A stretch of DNA of 44,734 bases from SKZT01 sp964478625 (GCA_964478625.1 CAYZJH010000025.1:1-44734); one strand, 5' to 3'; shown: positions 16,400 through 25,232, numbered from the stretch's first letter. The notes: a model not told the origin generated them from the sequence alone. Translations and numbers: made by a program.

Positions 16400-18064
16400 T
16401 TATGCTGCCGAAGCCTCTGCGTCTTCTTCGGCCAACTCTTCAATGTCGATGTTACCGGATTCTTTTGAATCTTCTTCCACATGATTGTGCTTCAAATCAC
16501 CATCGACAGTACCGCAAACTTTCTCCCTCTCCTCGGCAAAATCGAATCCCGTCCAGATACCGATGGAACCTAGTATGGATTCCTGAGGATGATACTGTTG
16601 AAAAATTTTGAAATAATAAGCAGCTTCTTTGCTGTTGATTGTCGCTTTGGGATTTTGAGCTTTTATTTTTTCATATTCATCCTCGGTCATCATTTTTTCA
16701 GCCAGTTTCTCACCAAGGCTTTCGCATCCTGCACCCTGCGTGTACTGAACCTTATAACGCCAGAGGATTTCATCCGGGAGATAGCCGGTGCCTTCAAACG
16801 CTTTTCTCAAAATCCATTTTTCGATCCGGGCCCCGCGGTGGTCACGAATTTTGAGTTCAGGCGGAATTTTCATGGCCAAATCGATCATTTCGACGTCCAG
16901 AAAAGGCACTCTGAGTTCAAGACTGAAAAGCATTCCCATCCGGTCGGCTCGCTGAAGATTGATATTATGCAGATTTTTGATGCAACGCCGGGCTTCCAAA
17001 TTGAGTTTGTCTTCCGGAAAATGTTTCATATAATGATAGCCTGTAAAGACTTCATCGGCGCCTTCCCCGGTCAGAACCACGGTTACATAATCCGCTGCCA
17101 GTTTGCATGTGAAATAGCATGGAACCGCACATCGAACCAGTGAGGGATCATAGCTTTCCAGTTTGTGAATCACTTGGGGAAGCGCGTCATAATACTGCTG
17201 TTCGGTAAAGATCAGCTCATGATGGGTTGAGCCGATATGTTTGGCCGCGATTCGTGCGGCCTTGATATCGTCGCTGAGATTGCCGTTTTCATCTTTCATA
17301 CCCACAACAAAAGTGTGCAGGTTAGGAATATAGTCGGCTGCAATGGCCGCCACCAGGCTGCTGTCGAGACCTCCGGAGCAGAACGAACCGACCGGAACCT
17401 CGGGATCGGCCAGGAGACGCTTTCTAACCGCATTGATAAATTTTTTTCTGATCATTTCCTTGGTTTCACCAATATCGGTGAGTAAATGATCTTCCACGTC
17501 AGGCACACGGTAATACTGAACAAAACCTTCTTGAGGTGTATAGTAATGTCCTGCCGGAAATTCGTGAACTTCATCTACGCCTGCCAAGCTCATGGCACCT
17601 AATTCAGAACTGAAATACATATTGCCTTTGTAGTAACCGTAATAAAGTGGTTTGATACCCACAGGATCTCGGGCGAGCATGAAATTGTCACCGTCACAGA
17701 TTGCAAAAGCAAACATTCCATCCAGATCCTTGACGCAGTCAGGACCTTTTTCACGGTAGTTGTGAAGAATGACTTCCGAATCCGATTGTGTTTTAAAGCC
17801 GTATCTGTTCTTAAGCTTTTTTCGGATCGTTTTGAAATTATAAATCTCACCGTTGCAAATAAGACCCATCCGGCCATTCTCTGCAAGAATGGGCTGATGG
17901 CCTTTGGCCACATCAACGATGGAAAGCCGGGTATGGCCGAAAACAGCCTTGTTTCCGAAACTGTGGATGCCGCGATCATTGGGGCCTCTGTGCTCCAAAG
18001 CATCCAGCATTTTGTCGATCGTTTTTTTGTCTTTGGTACCGAAACATCCTGCTAAACCACACAT
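16400..18064 (-). CDS. asnB: Asparagine synthetase, glutamine-hydrolysing (AsnB family)
   Basis: 554 residues from the ATG at 18064, chosen because it places the catalytic cysteine at position 2 (MCGLAGCFG) and has AAGGAG 7 bases upstream; an ATG 7 codons earlier would block the nucleophile. Glutaminase domain motifs: ALEHRGPNDRG, GHTRLSIVD, CNGEIYNF. Synthetase domain: PP-loop SFCSGGLDSSLVAAIA near residue 235, TGEGADEVFTGYHY and LELRVPFLDVEM. It hydrolyses glutamine and uses the ammonia with ATP to amidate a carboxylate, normally aspartate. The C-terminal about 25 residues are strikingly acidic (EEDSKESGNIDIEELAEED). Because the gene is embedded in a methyltransferase cluster, it may instead amidate a pathway intermediate; sequence alone does not separate these. 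Confidence 0.88.
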   Translation of the reverse strand: MCGLAGCFGTKDKKTIDKMLDALEHRGPNDRGIHSFGNKAVFGHTRLSIVDVAKGHQPILAENGRMGLICNGEIYNFKTIRKKLKNRYGFKTQSDSEVILHNYREKGPDCVKDLDGMFAFAICDGDNFMLARDPVGIKPLYYGYYKGNMYFSSELGAMSLAGVDEVHEFPAGHYYTPQEGFVQYYRVPDVEDHLLTDIGETKEMIRKKFINAVRKRLLADPEVPVGSFCSGGLDSSLVAAIAADYIPNLHTFVVGMKDENGNLSDDIKAARIAAKHIGSTHHELIFTEQQYYDALPQVIHKLESYDPSLVRCAVPCYFTCKLAADYVTVVLTGEGADEVFTGYHYMKHFPEDKLNLEARRCIKNLHNINLQRADRMGMLFSLELRVPFLDVEMIDLAMKIPPELKIRDHRGARIEKWILRKAFEGTGYLPDEILWRYKVQYTQGAGCESLGEKLAEKMMTEDEYEKIKAQNPKATINSKEAAYYFKIFQQYHPQESILGSIGIWTGFDFAEEREKVCGTVDGDLKHNHVEEDSKESGNIDIEELAEEDAEASAA

Positions 18065-18189
18065 ATATTTCTCCTTTGTTTTCAAATTAAACTGATGAGT
18101 TTAAACGTCTATTGAAAATCCTTTAGGTCTCCTTTTTTTAAATAAGAAGACTTTTTGCTTTCAGCCCCTTTTCCAAAGAGGATGTATTT

Positions 18190-19404
18190 CTATTGCACAA
18201 AAATTTTTCCGATATTTGAGGTTGTCAGCGGATCATCCATGTACATCCCCAAACCAGTTTTCTGAATCGACTCCATGGCGCGAGGATCATAAACAGGCAT
18301 TTCCAGTTCGGGAGCATCTTCGGGTGTAACGGTTTCAGCGATCCGTGAGGCCTTATCAAGTTTTTCAATGGAAAAATCGATCAGATAACGTAAAAAGGCA
18401 AACGGATGCCGGATCATGTGGAAACCATATTTTTTACACAAAGCCTGTCCTTTTTTGGCATCATCATAAGCCCTCGGTGTAGGATGCTCCTCATGGGTGG
18501 CGCCGGCATTCTGGCATGTGGGCAGATCCAGCATCATGTTCAGATGGCTCATCAGAATGTTGAGCAGATTGTGACTCACAAGCCCATAGTTGGGATTGTA
18601 TTCGATTCTTGGGTCTGCAATTGTCGGAAAACCCGCATGAATACAGGTGATTCCTGGGGTGATCAATTGAGCTGTGCATATGCCGAATAGGACCTCTGCA
18701 TGGGTCATGGCCAGGACTCCGTTATAGGAATAAGGTGCGCTGATTCCTGCCATGGGCATGGCTGAAATAAACAAAGGAAGGCCTGCTTTGGCCACTTTGT
18801 AAAAAGAATCGGAGAAATTTTCATTCACCTCGAGGGGGGGGCGTGTCAGGCAGAAAACAATCATGATGTTTTTCCGGTGTTGATAGATTTCGCAGGCCTT
18901 TTCCAGTGATTTGTCATTGGTTACTGCAAAATAAAGAGGCTTGGAACAGTTTTCCGCCATGATCTTAATCTGCTCGGATTCATCTTTCAGCTTAACCCCG
19001 CGACCCATCCCGGCGATGATATCCTTGTTCTCGGCGATCCGGGCAATCTGTTTAACATGGTCCGGAGTTGGTATAACCCCACCGATCCCTGCTTTGTCGT
19101 CATAAATATAGGGTGCGGTTCCGCCGACAAAAAAAGAATTTTTGGGAACAAAAAAATCTTTGATGCCGGGCACACTTTCGAGGCAACTTTTGACCAGGTC
19201 GGTCATGATATAAATACGATTGTCATAAACGACAGCCTGGCCTGAATTTTCATACTTTTTAAACATTTCGAGGATATCCGGCTGTTTGCAACCGACACCC
19301 ATATTTTCCAGTATCCAGAGAGCATCCTCATGTACTTTCAGAAGCATCTCCGCAGTTTGATCTCCCAACAATCTATTGGATTCTTCTATTTGTCTGTTAT
19401 TCAC
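18190..19404 (-). CDS. MttB-superfamily methyltransferase (non-pyrrolysine), copy 3
   Basis: 404 residues, first gene of the six-gene cluster. It starts with GTG at 19404; GGAG about 7 bases upstream supports that choice. The sequence follows copy 2 through its whole length: ALWILENMGVGC, SFFVGGTAPYIYDDKAGIGG, SAMPMAGISAPYSYNGVLAM, GITCIHAGFPTIAD, KKYGFHMIRHPFAFLRYLI. It ends with TAG at 18190, but the position matches the C-terminus of copy 2, and what follows is not MttB-like, so TAG is a true stop and not pyrrolysine. It should demethylate a quaternary or tertiary amine onto the corrinoid protein. A 125-base gap separates it from asparagine synthetase. Confidence 0.84.
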   Translation of the reverse strand: MNNRQIEESNRLLGDQTAEMLLKVHEDALWILENMGVGCKQPDILEMFKKYENSGQAVVYDNRIYIMTDLVKSCLESVPGIKDFFVPKNSFFVGGTAPYIYDDKAGIGGVIPTPDHVKQIARIAENKDIIAGMGRGVKLKDESEQIKIMAENCSKPLYFAVTNDKSLEKACEIYQHRKNIMIVFCLTRPPLEVNENFSDSFYKVAKAGLPLFISAMPMAGISAPYSYNGVLAMTHAEVLFGICTAQLITPGITCIHAGFPTIADPRIEYNPNYGLVSHNLLNILMSHLNMMLDLPTCQNAGATHEEHPTPRAYDDAKKGQALCKKYGFHMIRHPFAFLRYLIDFSIEKLDKASRIAETVTPEDAPELEMPVYDPRAMESIQKTGLGMYMDDPLTTSNIGKIFVQ

Positions 19405-19717
19405 AATTTTCTCCGTCCTTGGGTTGAAATGCTACTCCTGCTTTGCCGATTCATCGGTTGTCTATTTGTTTCGAACGCTTATCAGGATAATATTCAGCAG
19501 GAAGGCATAACCCTCTTCGGTTTGTTTCAGCAGAACCGTTCAAGGGTGGCAAAATTTCGCATCACGGGAATTTTTTTTAAAGTTAGTCATTGGCATTTAG
19601 CATGATAAACAATGATCCAATACAAATCAATGTAGTTGATACATATTTTGTTAAATTTATTTCATCTCAAACTAATTTGGACAAACCTTAACATACTGAG
19701 ATCAAATGTCAAGCAAT
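19405..19717 (-). other. Leader region of the MttB cluster, no recognised motif
   Basis: 313 bases between the 362-residue gene and the first MttB-like gene, all on the minus strand. The half nearest the gene (19405-19560) is GC-richer and holds an unstarted open stretch (GSAETNRRGLCLPAEYYPDK) that resembles neither neighbour. The distal half is very AT-rich, with a TTGACA at 19711-19716 lacking a good -10. I looked for cobalamin, SAM, TPP and glycine riboswitch cores and saw none. Confidence 0.4.
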
Positions 19718-20806
19718 TTATTTTTTCTGTTGGGGATGATTTTGGAGGCGATGAATGTGAGATTCAATTTTTTTTTCAATCCATCGGGCATCTTCCCGGT
19801 CAAGGCTTTCGTGGTAGAGATCAATCATCATATCCGTATTTCGCCTGGCCGTGTCATAGCCTATGGTAACGGCTTTTTTGATTTCTTCCCAGTCACCAGA
19901 CATGGAAAAGTATTTAAATGCCTCTCGGAGTTCGGGAAAAAGACTTCGTGCAAGACCATCGAAAAATGCAGCATATAACCCAAGGGATATGTCCTTCTGT
20001 TCCCGGACCATATGGTGTAACGTCCCGAAAGCATTGGTATCGGCCAGGAGGTCTTTGATGGTTCTTGCAAAATATTCGACAATACTGTGAGGGTAGGCAG
20101 CAATGATTTCACGCCATAGATTTGTGTCAAAATCGGAATCTTTGATTTCTCCTAATTCATGATAAATATAAGTGTATTGATAAAAGTCCAGGAGAGAAGT
20201 TAGGTGCTGCCTCAGAATTTTAGGGTTGGTCGTTTCTATTCCGCATTTTTTGAGTGCATACCAGAGAAAAGGTTGCCCGGATTTTTTCAGATAGACAAGT
20301 TGATCCCATAAAAAAAGCCTTGCGGATTCTTTCCTGAAAACAACCTGGCCGTCTTGAGAGAGAGCCGGAAGAGTCAGAAGATCTCTGGCCAGTTCCCGGC
20401 CTAAAACAAAAACCTGGATGTTTTCAATGGTTAATTCTTTTTCAATAACTGCCAGAAAAAAAGTGGGTTTTAAACTGGTTGCGTAACCGGCGCCATATAA
20501 AATGCCGAGAGGGGCCAGCATGTTGTTGATGTTAACCGTATCAAATGGATCAAAGTATTTTCCATCGATGAACAAACGGGAATAGTGATGACCATCCAGG
20601 TGAGTCCAGAGATCTTCTTTTAAGCCTATCCATTCGAGTATTTCTGATGAGTCTTTTTCAACCCACGGATCAAGACGTTTTTCCCATTTATAAAGATCCC
20701 TCAAGCGAAGCGCCAGGCTGCAGATTGAATAAAGACCGGCGTGTTTTGCGTCGGAAATGTCGCAGTTTTTCAGAACCTGTGGACTGATCTGGTCGGTGTT
20801 AATCAT
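19718..20806 (-). CDS. Conserved hypothetical protein, 362 residues, next to KamA-like gene
   Basis: Soluble protein without signal peptide or membrane segment. The N-terminal 100 residues are of mixed type (EDLWTHLDGHHYSRLFIDGK, then YFDPFDTVNINNMLAP), and the remainder is strongly helical, with a lysine-rich C-terminus. No cysteine-pair, Walker or HTH motif is visible. I do not recognise the family. It begins 33 bases after the KamA-like radical SAM gene on the same strand, so the two almost certainly share a transcript and probably a function. The helical part could be a scaffold or a partner for the radical enzyme. Confidence 0.75.
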   Translation of the reverse strand: MINTDQISPQVLKNCDISDAKHAGLYSICSLALRLRDLYKWEKRLDPWVEKDSSEILEWIGLKEDLWTHLDGHHYSRLFIDGKYFDPFDTVNINNMLAPLGILYGAGYATSLKPTFFLAVIEKELTIENIQVFVLGRELARDLLTLPALSQDGQVVFRKESARLFLWDQLVYLKKSGQPFLWYALKKCGIETTNPKILRQHLTSLLDFYQYTYIYHELGEIKDSDFDTNLWREIIAAYPHSIVEYFARTIKDLLADTNAFGTLHHMVREQKDISLGLYAAFFDGLARSLFPELREAFKYFSMSGDWEEIKKAVTIGYDTARRNTDMMIDLYHESLDREDARWIEKKIESHIHRLQNHPQQKK

Positions 20807-20839
20807 AATAATAAGCTTTCAGGGATATGGTGTGTAATC

Positions 20840-22174
20840 CTATTCAAAATTATCCATTTCAGTATCATCATAATGTTCATGGAAAATTTTATCCAGTTCA
20901 TCTTCAAAGAAAAATCGATCTTCTCCAAATGCCGGCTTCAATTCATTGAACCATAGAGCATTGTTATCGTACTTTGCAAAAAAGGGTCGGGCGACCCAAT
21001 CGGGATTTCTTCCCTGCAGAAATCTCAGTACGATCACTTTTTCGCCTTTGACTTCACTGACACCTAACACCTGGACCTTTCCGGGGGTTGTGCTCATGCT
21101 TGGCCCTCTGACGGTTCTGCAGATACCGCTGACCCTTTGATATGCTTTTCTGAATATTTTCCATGCCTCAACCAGGGAAATACCAAAAAAGTGTTGAGCT
21201 CCCGTATCCCGCGCAACAAACATATAATAGGGGATGCAATTGTTATTGACTTGCTGACGCCACATGCGTGCCCACACTGAAGGCGAGTCGTTGATATGCA
21301 TCAAAACAGGAGACTGGGTGCGAATCTGTGCCCCGGTTGACAGAATTTTACGAATCGATTCCAACGCAGGGTCAGTTTGGATTTCAACAGGATGATTGAT
21401 ATGGGCCATAATCGCAAGATTTTTTCCTTTGCCGATAATCTTTTCAAAAAGTCTTAACAGGTCAACGGCATCATCATCGGTAAGGAATCGATAAGGCCAA
21501 TATCCAATGGCTTTGGTCCCTATTCGAATGGTTTTAATATTCCAGAGGTCTTCATCGAGAAGTTTATCGATATACTGAGATAGAATTTTTGATTTCATGA
21601 TCAACGGGTCACCCCCGGTAAACAAGACATCGGTGACTTCCCTGTGATTTTTTAAATACTGAACCAGAAGTTCAATTTCTTTCATGCCGAATTTCAAATC
21701 TTTTATTCCCACAAACTGAGGCCATCGGAAACAAAATGTACAATAAGCATGGCAGGTCTGTCCCTGGCTTGGAAAAAACAGTACGGTTTCTCTGTATTTG
21801 TGCTGAACTCCGCTTAATATAACTCCATCAACAGAAGGAATATTGTATTTCTGGCCGGCAGGATGCGGATTGAGTTCCATTCTTATCTTTTGAATTGCAG
21901 CGGTAATAATGTCATGGCCGGCCCCGCTTTTCAAAAGGCTTTCCAGCAGATGGTAGTGTTTATCTCTTAACAGTTCTTTTCGCGGAAAATTGAGGGTATA
22001 AATGGGATCATCGGGAATATTGGTCCAGTCAATCAAATGCTCGATCACATAGCTGTTGGTTTTGAAAGGTAACACTTTGCCAACAATCTGCATTGCGAAT
22101 CTATCGGCTCCGCTTAAAGATTTAAGCTGAGAAATTTCATTGAAATTTTTAATGGAATACGGCTGATAATTCAT
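20840..22174 (-). CDS. KamA-family radical SAM protein (lysine 2,3-aminomutase-like)
   Basis: 444 residues. The radical SAM cluster motif is C141-HAY-C145-TF-C148 (QTCHAYCTFCFRW), followed by DVLFTGGDPLIM, AIMAHINHPVEIQ and IRTQSPVLMHIND, all characteristic of lysine 2,3-aminomutase relatives. True KamA enzymes bind PLP through a lysine in a glycine-rich stretch (PGGGGK); here the corresponding stretch reads SMSTTPGKVQV, with Lys366 possibly equivalent but the glycine run lost. The family resemblance is sure; lysine 2,3-aminomutase activity is not. GAGGAGG lies about 5 bases ahead of the ATG. No AblB-type acetyltransferase is adjacent, so the N-acetyl-beta-lysine osmolyte pathway is not supported here. 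Confidence 0.85.
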   Translation of the reverse strand: MNYQPYSIKNFNEISQLKSLSGADRFAMQIVGKVLPFKTNSYVIEHLIDWTNIPDDPIYTLNFPRKELLRDKHYHLLESLLKSGAGHDIITAAIQKIRMELNPHPAGQKYNIPSVDGVILSGVQHKYRETVLFFPSQGQTCHAYCTFCFRWPQFVGIKDLKFGMKEIELLVQYLKNHREVTDVLFTGGDPLIMKSKILSQYIDKLLDEDLWNIKTIRIGTKAIGYWPYRFLTDDDAVDLLRLFEKIIGKGKNLAIMAHINHPVEIQTDPALESIRKILSTGAQIRTQSPVLMHINDSPSVWARMWRQQVNNNCIPYYMFVARDTGAQHFFGISLVEAWKIFRKAYQRVSGICRTVRGPSMSTTPGKVQVLGVSEVKGEKVIVLRFLQGRNPDWVARPFFAKYDNNALWFNELKPAFGEDRFFFEDELDKIFHEHYDDTEMDNFE

Positions 22175-22377
22175 CGAAACCTCCTCATTAACCCATGGTT
22201 TCAGTCAGAAAAAGCTGAAATTCGGTTTTCATGAACGGTTCCGCGTGCCACATCACTCGATGAATCTTTTCGGGCGAGAATGAAGAGAAATAACTCACTT
22301 TATGATAATAGGCACCTTTATAAAAATACGACAATTAAATCGAAAGTCAATCTAACCTATTAATATTATATGAATAA

Positions 22378-23427
22378 TCAGAACTGATAGGAAATGTTGA
22401 GTGATCCGTATTTGTGGGGTTTGGTTTGTTTGTAAAACTCTTCGGACCTATAAATGTGAGTATAGGAAAGGCGTAAACGGTTGTATTGCATTACAACACC
22501 GGCCTGAAGGTCATAGACCAACGGTTTTTTATCCACCGAATGGCTATCTTTGAAAGTGTTGCCATCCAGGAAAATGTTCTGAAGCACAAACCTGGATTCA
22601 GCCCCCGTAAACAGGTACCAGTTGAATCCTTTTTTGGGCGAATAAAATCCGCTTCCCGGCAAACTCGGCCGGATTTTAGGAGGCCCGAAATCCCTTGCCA
22701 GATGAGGTCCGAACCTTAGCGTAAATCCGAGCTTGGCAAATGTATAGACATTGCCGATACTTCCCCCAAAATGGGGGATTAAATCCCATTTTAATCCCAG
22801 AATCCGGTCTTTGGTTTCAAAACGATGGGCTTGTTCATAATAAAGCACCAATCCGAGTTCATCATGCAGCTGGTTTTTCCAGCCTCTGGGTTTGGTGATA
22901 CCGAATAGGCTGTGCCATTCGGTCTGAACCTCTTCGGCCATGGAGGAAGGGCCCACAACACCGATATTCAATTCAAGCTGGTCAAAACGGTTTATCCCCT
23001 GGTTGGCCATAACCCCCAGCCCCAGGTAAAGCCATCCGGCATAGGGAACGTCATCTTCAATCAATTCTGTTTCTGAAATGTCATCGGGTGTAAAAATATT
23101 TTGTCCTATTGATACGCTGGTTCTGGCTTGAAGAATATCATCGGGATTTTCAAACGCTCGTGTTTTGCTGAACCAGGGAAACTTATCCGCAATGTTCGTG
23201 ATCCATGGGATAGGCTTGGTCACTGCCTGTATTCTTGTACCGTGGGTGAAATACCGGTCGGTTCCTCCTCCAAACAGATCATTTTCAAATTGTATGCTGA
23301 TAACATTGCCAGGTTCTTCAGCAAAGGCCGGTTTCGTGAACCACGCCAACGGGTAGATGGCCGCAAAACAGATCAAAGCTGAAAAAACTTGAATCGATAA
23401 AAAAGAATGAAATTTTATGGGAAACAT
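22378..23427 (-). CDS. lpxR: Outer-membrane lipid A deacylase, LpxR family
   Basis: 349 residues. The N-terminal about 36 residues are a signal peptide (hydrophobic LSIQVFSALICFAAIYPLAWF, then a cut after AFA). The mature protein begins with SIQFENDLFGGGTDRYFTHG, carrying the Asn49-Asp50 pair expected in the active site of LpxR. EWHSLFGITKPRGWKNQLHD contributes the second signature (WHxLxG...P.GWxxQL) with the catalytic histidine. Alternating beta-strand composition and a C-terminal phenylalanine (SLNISYQF) fit an outer-membrane barrel. LpxR removes the 3'-acyloxyacyl chain from lipid A. It stands alone, and its start has no obvious ribosome binding site. Confidence 0.87.
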   Translation of the reverse strand: MFPIKFHSFLSIQVFSALICFAAIYPLAWFTKPAFAEEPGNVISIQFENDLFGGGTDRYFTHGTRIQAVTKPIPWITNIADKFPWFSKTRAFENPDDILQARTSVSIGQNIFTPDDISETELIEDDVPYAGWLYLGLGVMANQGINRFDQLELNIGVVGPSSMAEEVQTEWHSLFGITKPRGWKNQLHDELGLVLYYEQAHRFETKDRILGLKWDLIPHFGGSIGNVYTFAKLGFTLRFGPHLARDFGPPKIRPSLPGSGFYSPKKGFNWYLFTGAESRFVLQNIFLDGNTFKDSHSVDKKPLVYDLQAGVVMQYNRLRLSYTHIYRSEEFYKQTKPHKYGSLNISYQF

Positions 23428-23528
23428 TTTTTAGAGTCCGTCTGCATTGATCTTTGCGTAAAAAAGATTAGATTGACTCTTTATCGGAATAAAAGATCCT
23501 TGTACAGAACTTTGAGAGGTTTCCGGAA

Positions 23529-23705
23529 ATGAATAGCTGTGAAAAACATCCTGACAGGCAAACCCCTTATATATGCATGAAACATCTGATCCGAATGTGC
23601 GATGAGTGTCTTGAATGCAAAGATCCTGAGTTATATTGCAAATACCGGTCCTCTTGTGCCATTTATTTTCTAACCAAAAAATCCAACAAAAAAAAGGTGG
23701 TTTAA
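23529..23705 (+). CDS. Cysteine-rich small protein, 58 residues
   Basis: Short gene with GAGAGG about 10 bases ahead of the ATG, running to TAA at 23703. The protein reads MNSCEKHPDRQTPYICMKHL, then IRMCDECLECKDPELYCKYR, then SSCAIYF and a lysine-rich tail. Seven cysteines, including a CxxCxxC, plus two histidines suggest a zinc-binding or Fe-S mini-protein. The regular spacing and lack of rare codons argue that it is real. No partner gene is obvious; the DUF2065 gene follows 188 bases downstream on the same strand. Confidence 0.65.
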   Translation: MNSCEKHPDRQTPYICMKHLIRMCDECLECKDPELYCKYRSSCAIYFLTKKSNKKKVV

Positions 23706-23893
23706 ATCACGTTATCAACTATCGGGTAGTGCCTGAAAAAATTCCTATCCAGTCCGGATGTTACCGGAATGAATTGGGTTTACCGACAAACCGAACATAT
23801 CAGCTTTTAGGCTTGGGCTTTTATTTTGACAAAAAAGGCATTTCAATTTTATATTTCAGTTTTTTTCTTCTATAATAAAATTTAAGGAGCGGC

Positions 23894-24079
23894 ATGGACT
23901 ATTTCCTGTGTGTCATCGGAATGGTGATGATTGTCGAGGGGCTTCCGTACTTTGCATTCCCGGACAAAATGAAAAAGTTCGTTTTAAAACTTCTGGAAAT
24001 AGAAGACAGGGCTTTAAGAGTTTTTGGATTCTTTTTGATGGTTGCGGGGCTGTTTTTGATCTATATTGGAAGAACTTAG
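23894..24079 (+). CDS. DUF2065 (YjeT-type) small membrane protein
   Basis: 61 residues with two membrane helices (MDYFLCVIGMVMIVEGLPYF and VFGFFLMVAGLFLIYIG), matching the small DUF2065 family. The connecting loop carries PDKMKKFVLKLLEI. AAGGAG lies about 6 bases ahead of the ATG. It is encoded 42 bases before queA and may share its transcript. Function unknown; related genes in enterobacteria lie near hflKC. Confidence 0.8.
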   Translation: MDYFLCVIGMVMIVEGLPYFAFPDKMKKFVLKLLEIEDRALRVFGFFLMVAGLFLIYIGRT

Positions 24080-24121
24080 CGGAATATCTGTTTAGAATAC
24101 CATGATGGATTTCAAATCAAG

Positions 24122-25186
24122 ATGTATCATTTAAAAGACTATTACTTTGAATTACCTGAAGATTTAATTGCCCAGCAGCCCAAAAAACAGAGGGATCATT
24201 CCAGATTGCTCAGAATGAATCGAAAAAGCGGAGAGGTCAACCATTGCCTTTTCTATGAACTTGCAGATTTTCTGACTCCTGATGATATTCTCGTGATCAA
24301 CAATACACAGGTTATTCCCGCCCGTCTGATCGGCACCAAGGAGACCGGAGGAAAAGCCGAGGTCTTTATTTTGGAATACCATGAGAATGAGAGGGATAAA
24401 AAACCGGAACCTGATGGTGTTGTCAAGTGCCTTATCAAATCGTCCAAGCGACCCAAGCCGGGGCAGCGGATTTATTTTGATCAAGGCCTTAATGCAACCG
24501 TAATGGATGCTGACAATGGTTTTTATTATGTACAATTTTTATGTTCGGGTGATTTCAGCGAAATGCTGGATCGCTTTGGAAAAATGCCGGTTCCACCCTA
24601 TATCCGCCGTGATCAAGGCCCAGAGGTTTTTGATGATGATCGCACAGCTTATCAGACGGTTTATGCCAGCCAGAAAGGTGCGGTTGCGGCACCCACAGCA
24701 GGTCTTCATTTTACCGAAACACTTCTCGAAAAAATTCAAAAAAAAGGCGTAACCATTGTATCCATTACACTTCATGTGGGATATGGTACCTTTGTCCCCG
24801 TTCGTGTTTCGGATATTCGGGAACACAGGATTCATTCTGAACAATTTAATATATCCCATGAGGCTGCCAAGATAATCAATGATGGAATGCGAAATCATCG
24901 AAGGATTGTCGCCGTAGGCACAACCTGTGTCCGGACCCTGGAATACTCTCTGAATAAGCATGGGAAAGTCGTGCCGGGTTCGGATTCATGTGATCTTTTT
25001 ATCTATCCTGGGTACCGATTTAAAGGAGTCGATGCAATAATCACCAATTTTCACCTTCCGGAATCCACGCTGATCATGCTGGTATCGGCATTTGCCGGGA
25101 GGGAAAAAATTCTTGCAGCTTACCAAAATGCCATTGAAAATAATTACCGGTTTTACAGTTATGGAGATGCCATGTTTATAGAATAG
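24122..25186 (+). CDS. queA: S-adenosylmethionine:tRNA ribosyltransferase-isomerase
   Basis: 354 residues, full length. It transfers and isomerises the ribose of SAM onto preQ1-modified tRNA to make epoxyqueuosine. Conserved segments: YYFELPEDLIAQQPKKQRDH, SRLLRMNRKSG, ILVINNTQVIPARLIGTKETGG, GAVAAPTAGLHFTETLLEKI, ITLHVGYGTFVPVRV, TCVRTLEY, and TNFHLPESTLIMLVSAFAG near the C-terminus. It is followed by tgt 46 bases downstream, the standard queuosine pair. Confidence 0.97.
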   Translation: MYHLKDYYFELPEDLIAQQPKKQRDHSRLLRMNRKSGEVNHCLFYELADFLTPDDILVINNTQVIPARLIGTKETGGKAEVFILEYHENERDKKPEPDGVVKCLIKSSKRPKPGQRIYFDQGLNATVMDADNGFYYVQFLCSGDFSEMLDRFGKMPVPPYIRRDQGPEVFDDDRTAYQTVYASQKGAVAAPTAGLHFTETLLEKIQKKGVTIVSITLHVGYGTFVPVRVSDIREHRIHSEQFNISHEAAKIINDGMRNHRRIVAVGTTCVRTLEYSLNKHGKVVPGSDSCDLFIYPGYRFKGVDAIITNFHLPESTLIMLVSAFAGREKILAAYQNAIENNYRFYSYGDAMFIE

Positions 25187-25232
25187 CCAGGCTTAAAACC
25201 GGGCAGGATACTATCGGGATTAATCGGAATTT

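Noticed and set aside
18190..18192. Amber stop at the end of MttB copy 3, possible pyrrolysine codon
   Set aside because: The stop coincides with the C-terminus of copy 2, and the 29 codons that follow are not MttB-like. In true MttB the pyrrolysine codon is internal.
19451..19552. Possible 33-codon leader peptide ahead of the MttB cluster
   Set aside because: Only a TTG start, no ribosome binding site, and no attenuation-type structure seen.
19405..19717. Riboswitch in front of the MttB cluster
   Set aside because: I looked for cobalamin, SAM, TPP and glycine riboswitch core sequences and found none; covariance-model scanning would be needed for others.
22175..22377. Sigma-54 promoter ahead of the KamA-like gene
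   Set aside because: TGGCACG is present on the minus strand, but the GC of the -12 element is missing at the required spacing.
23636..23875. 79-codon plus-strand open frame
   Set aside because: It overlaps the end of the better-supported Cys-rich gene in another frame and looks random.
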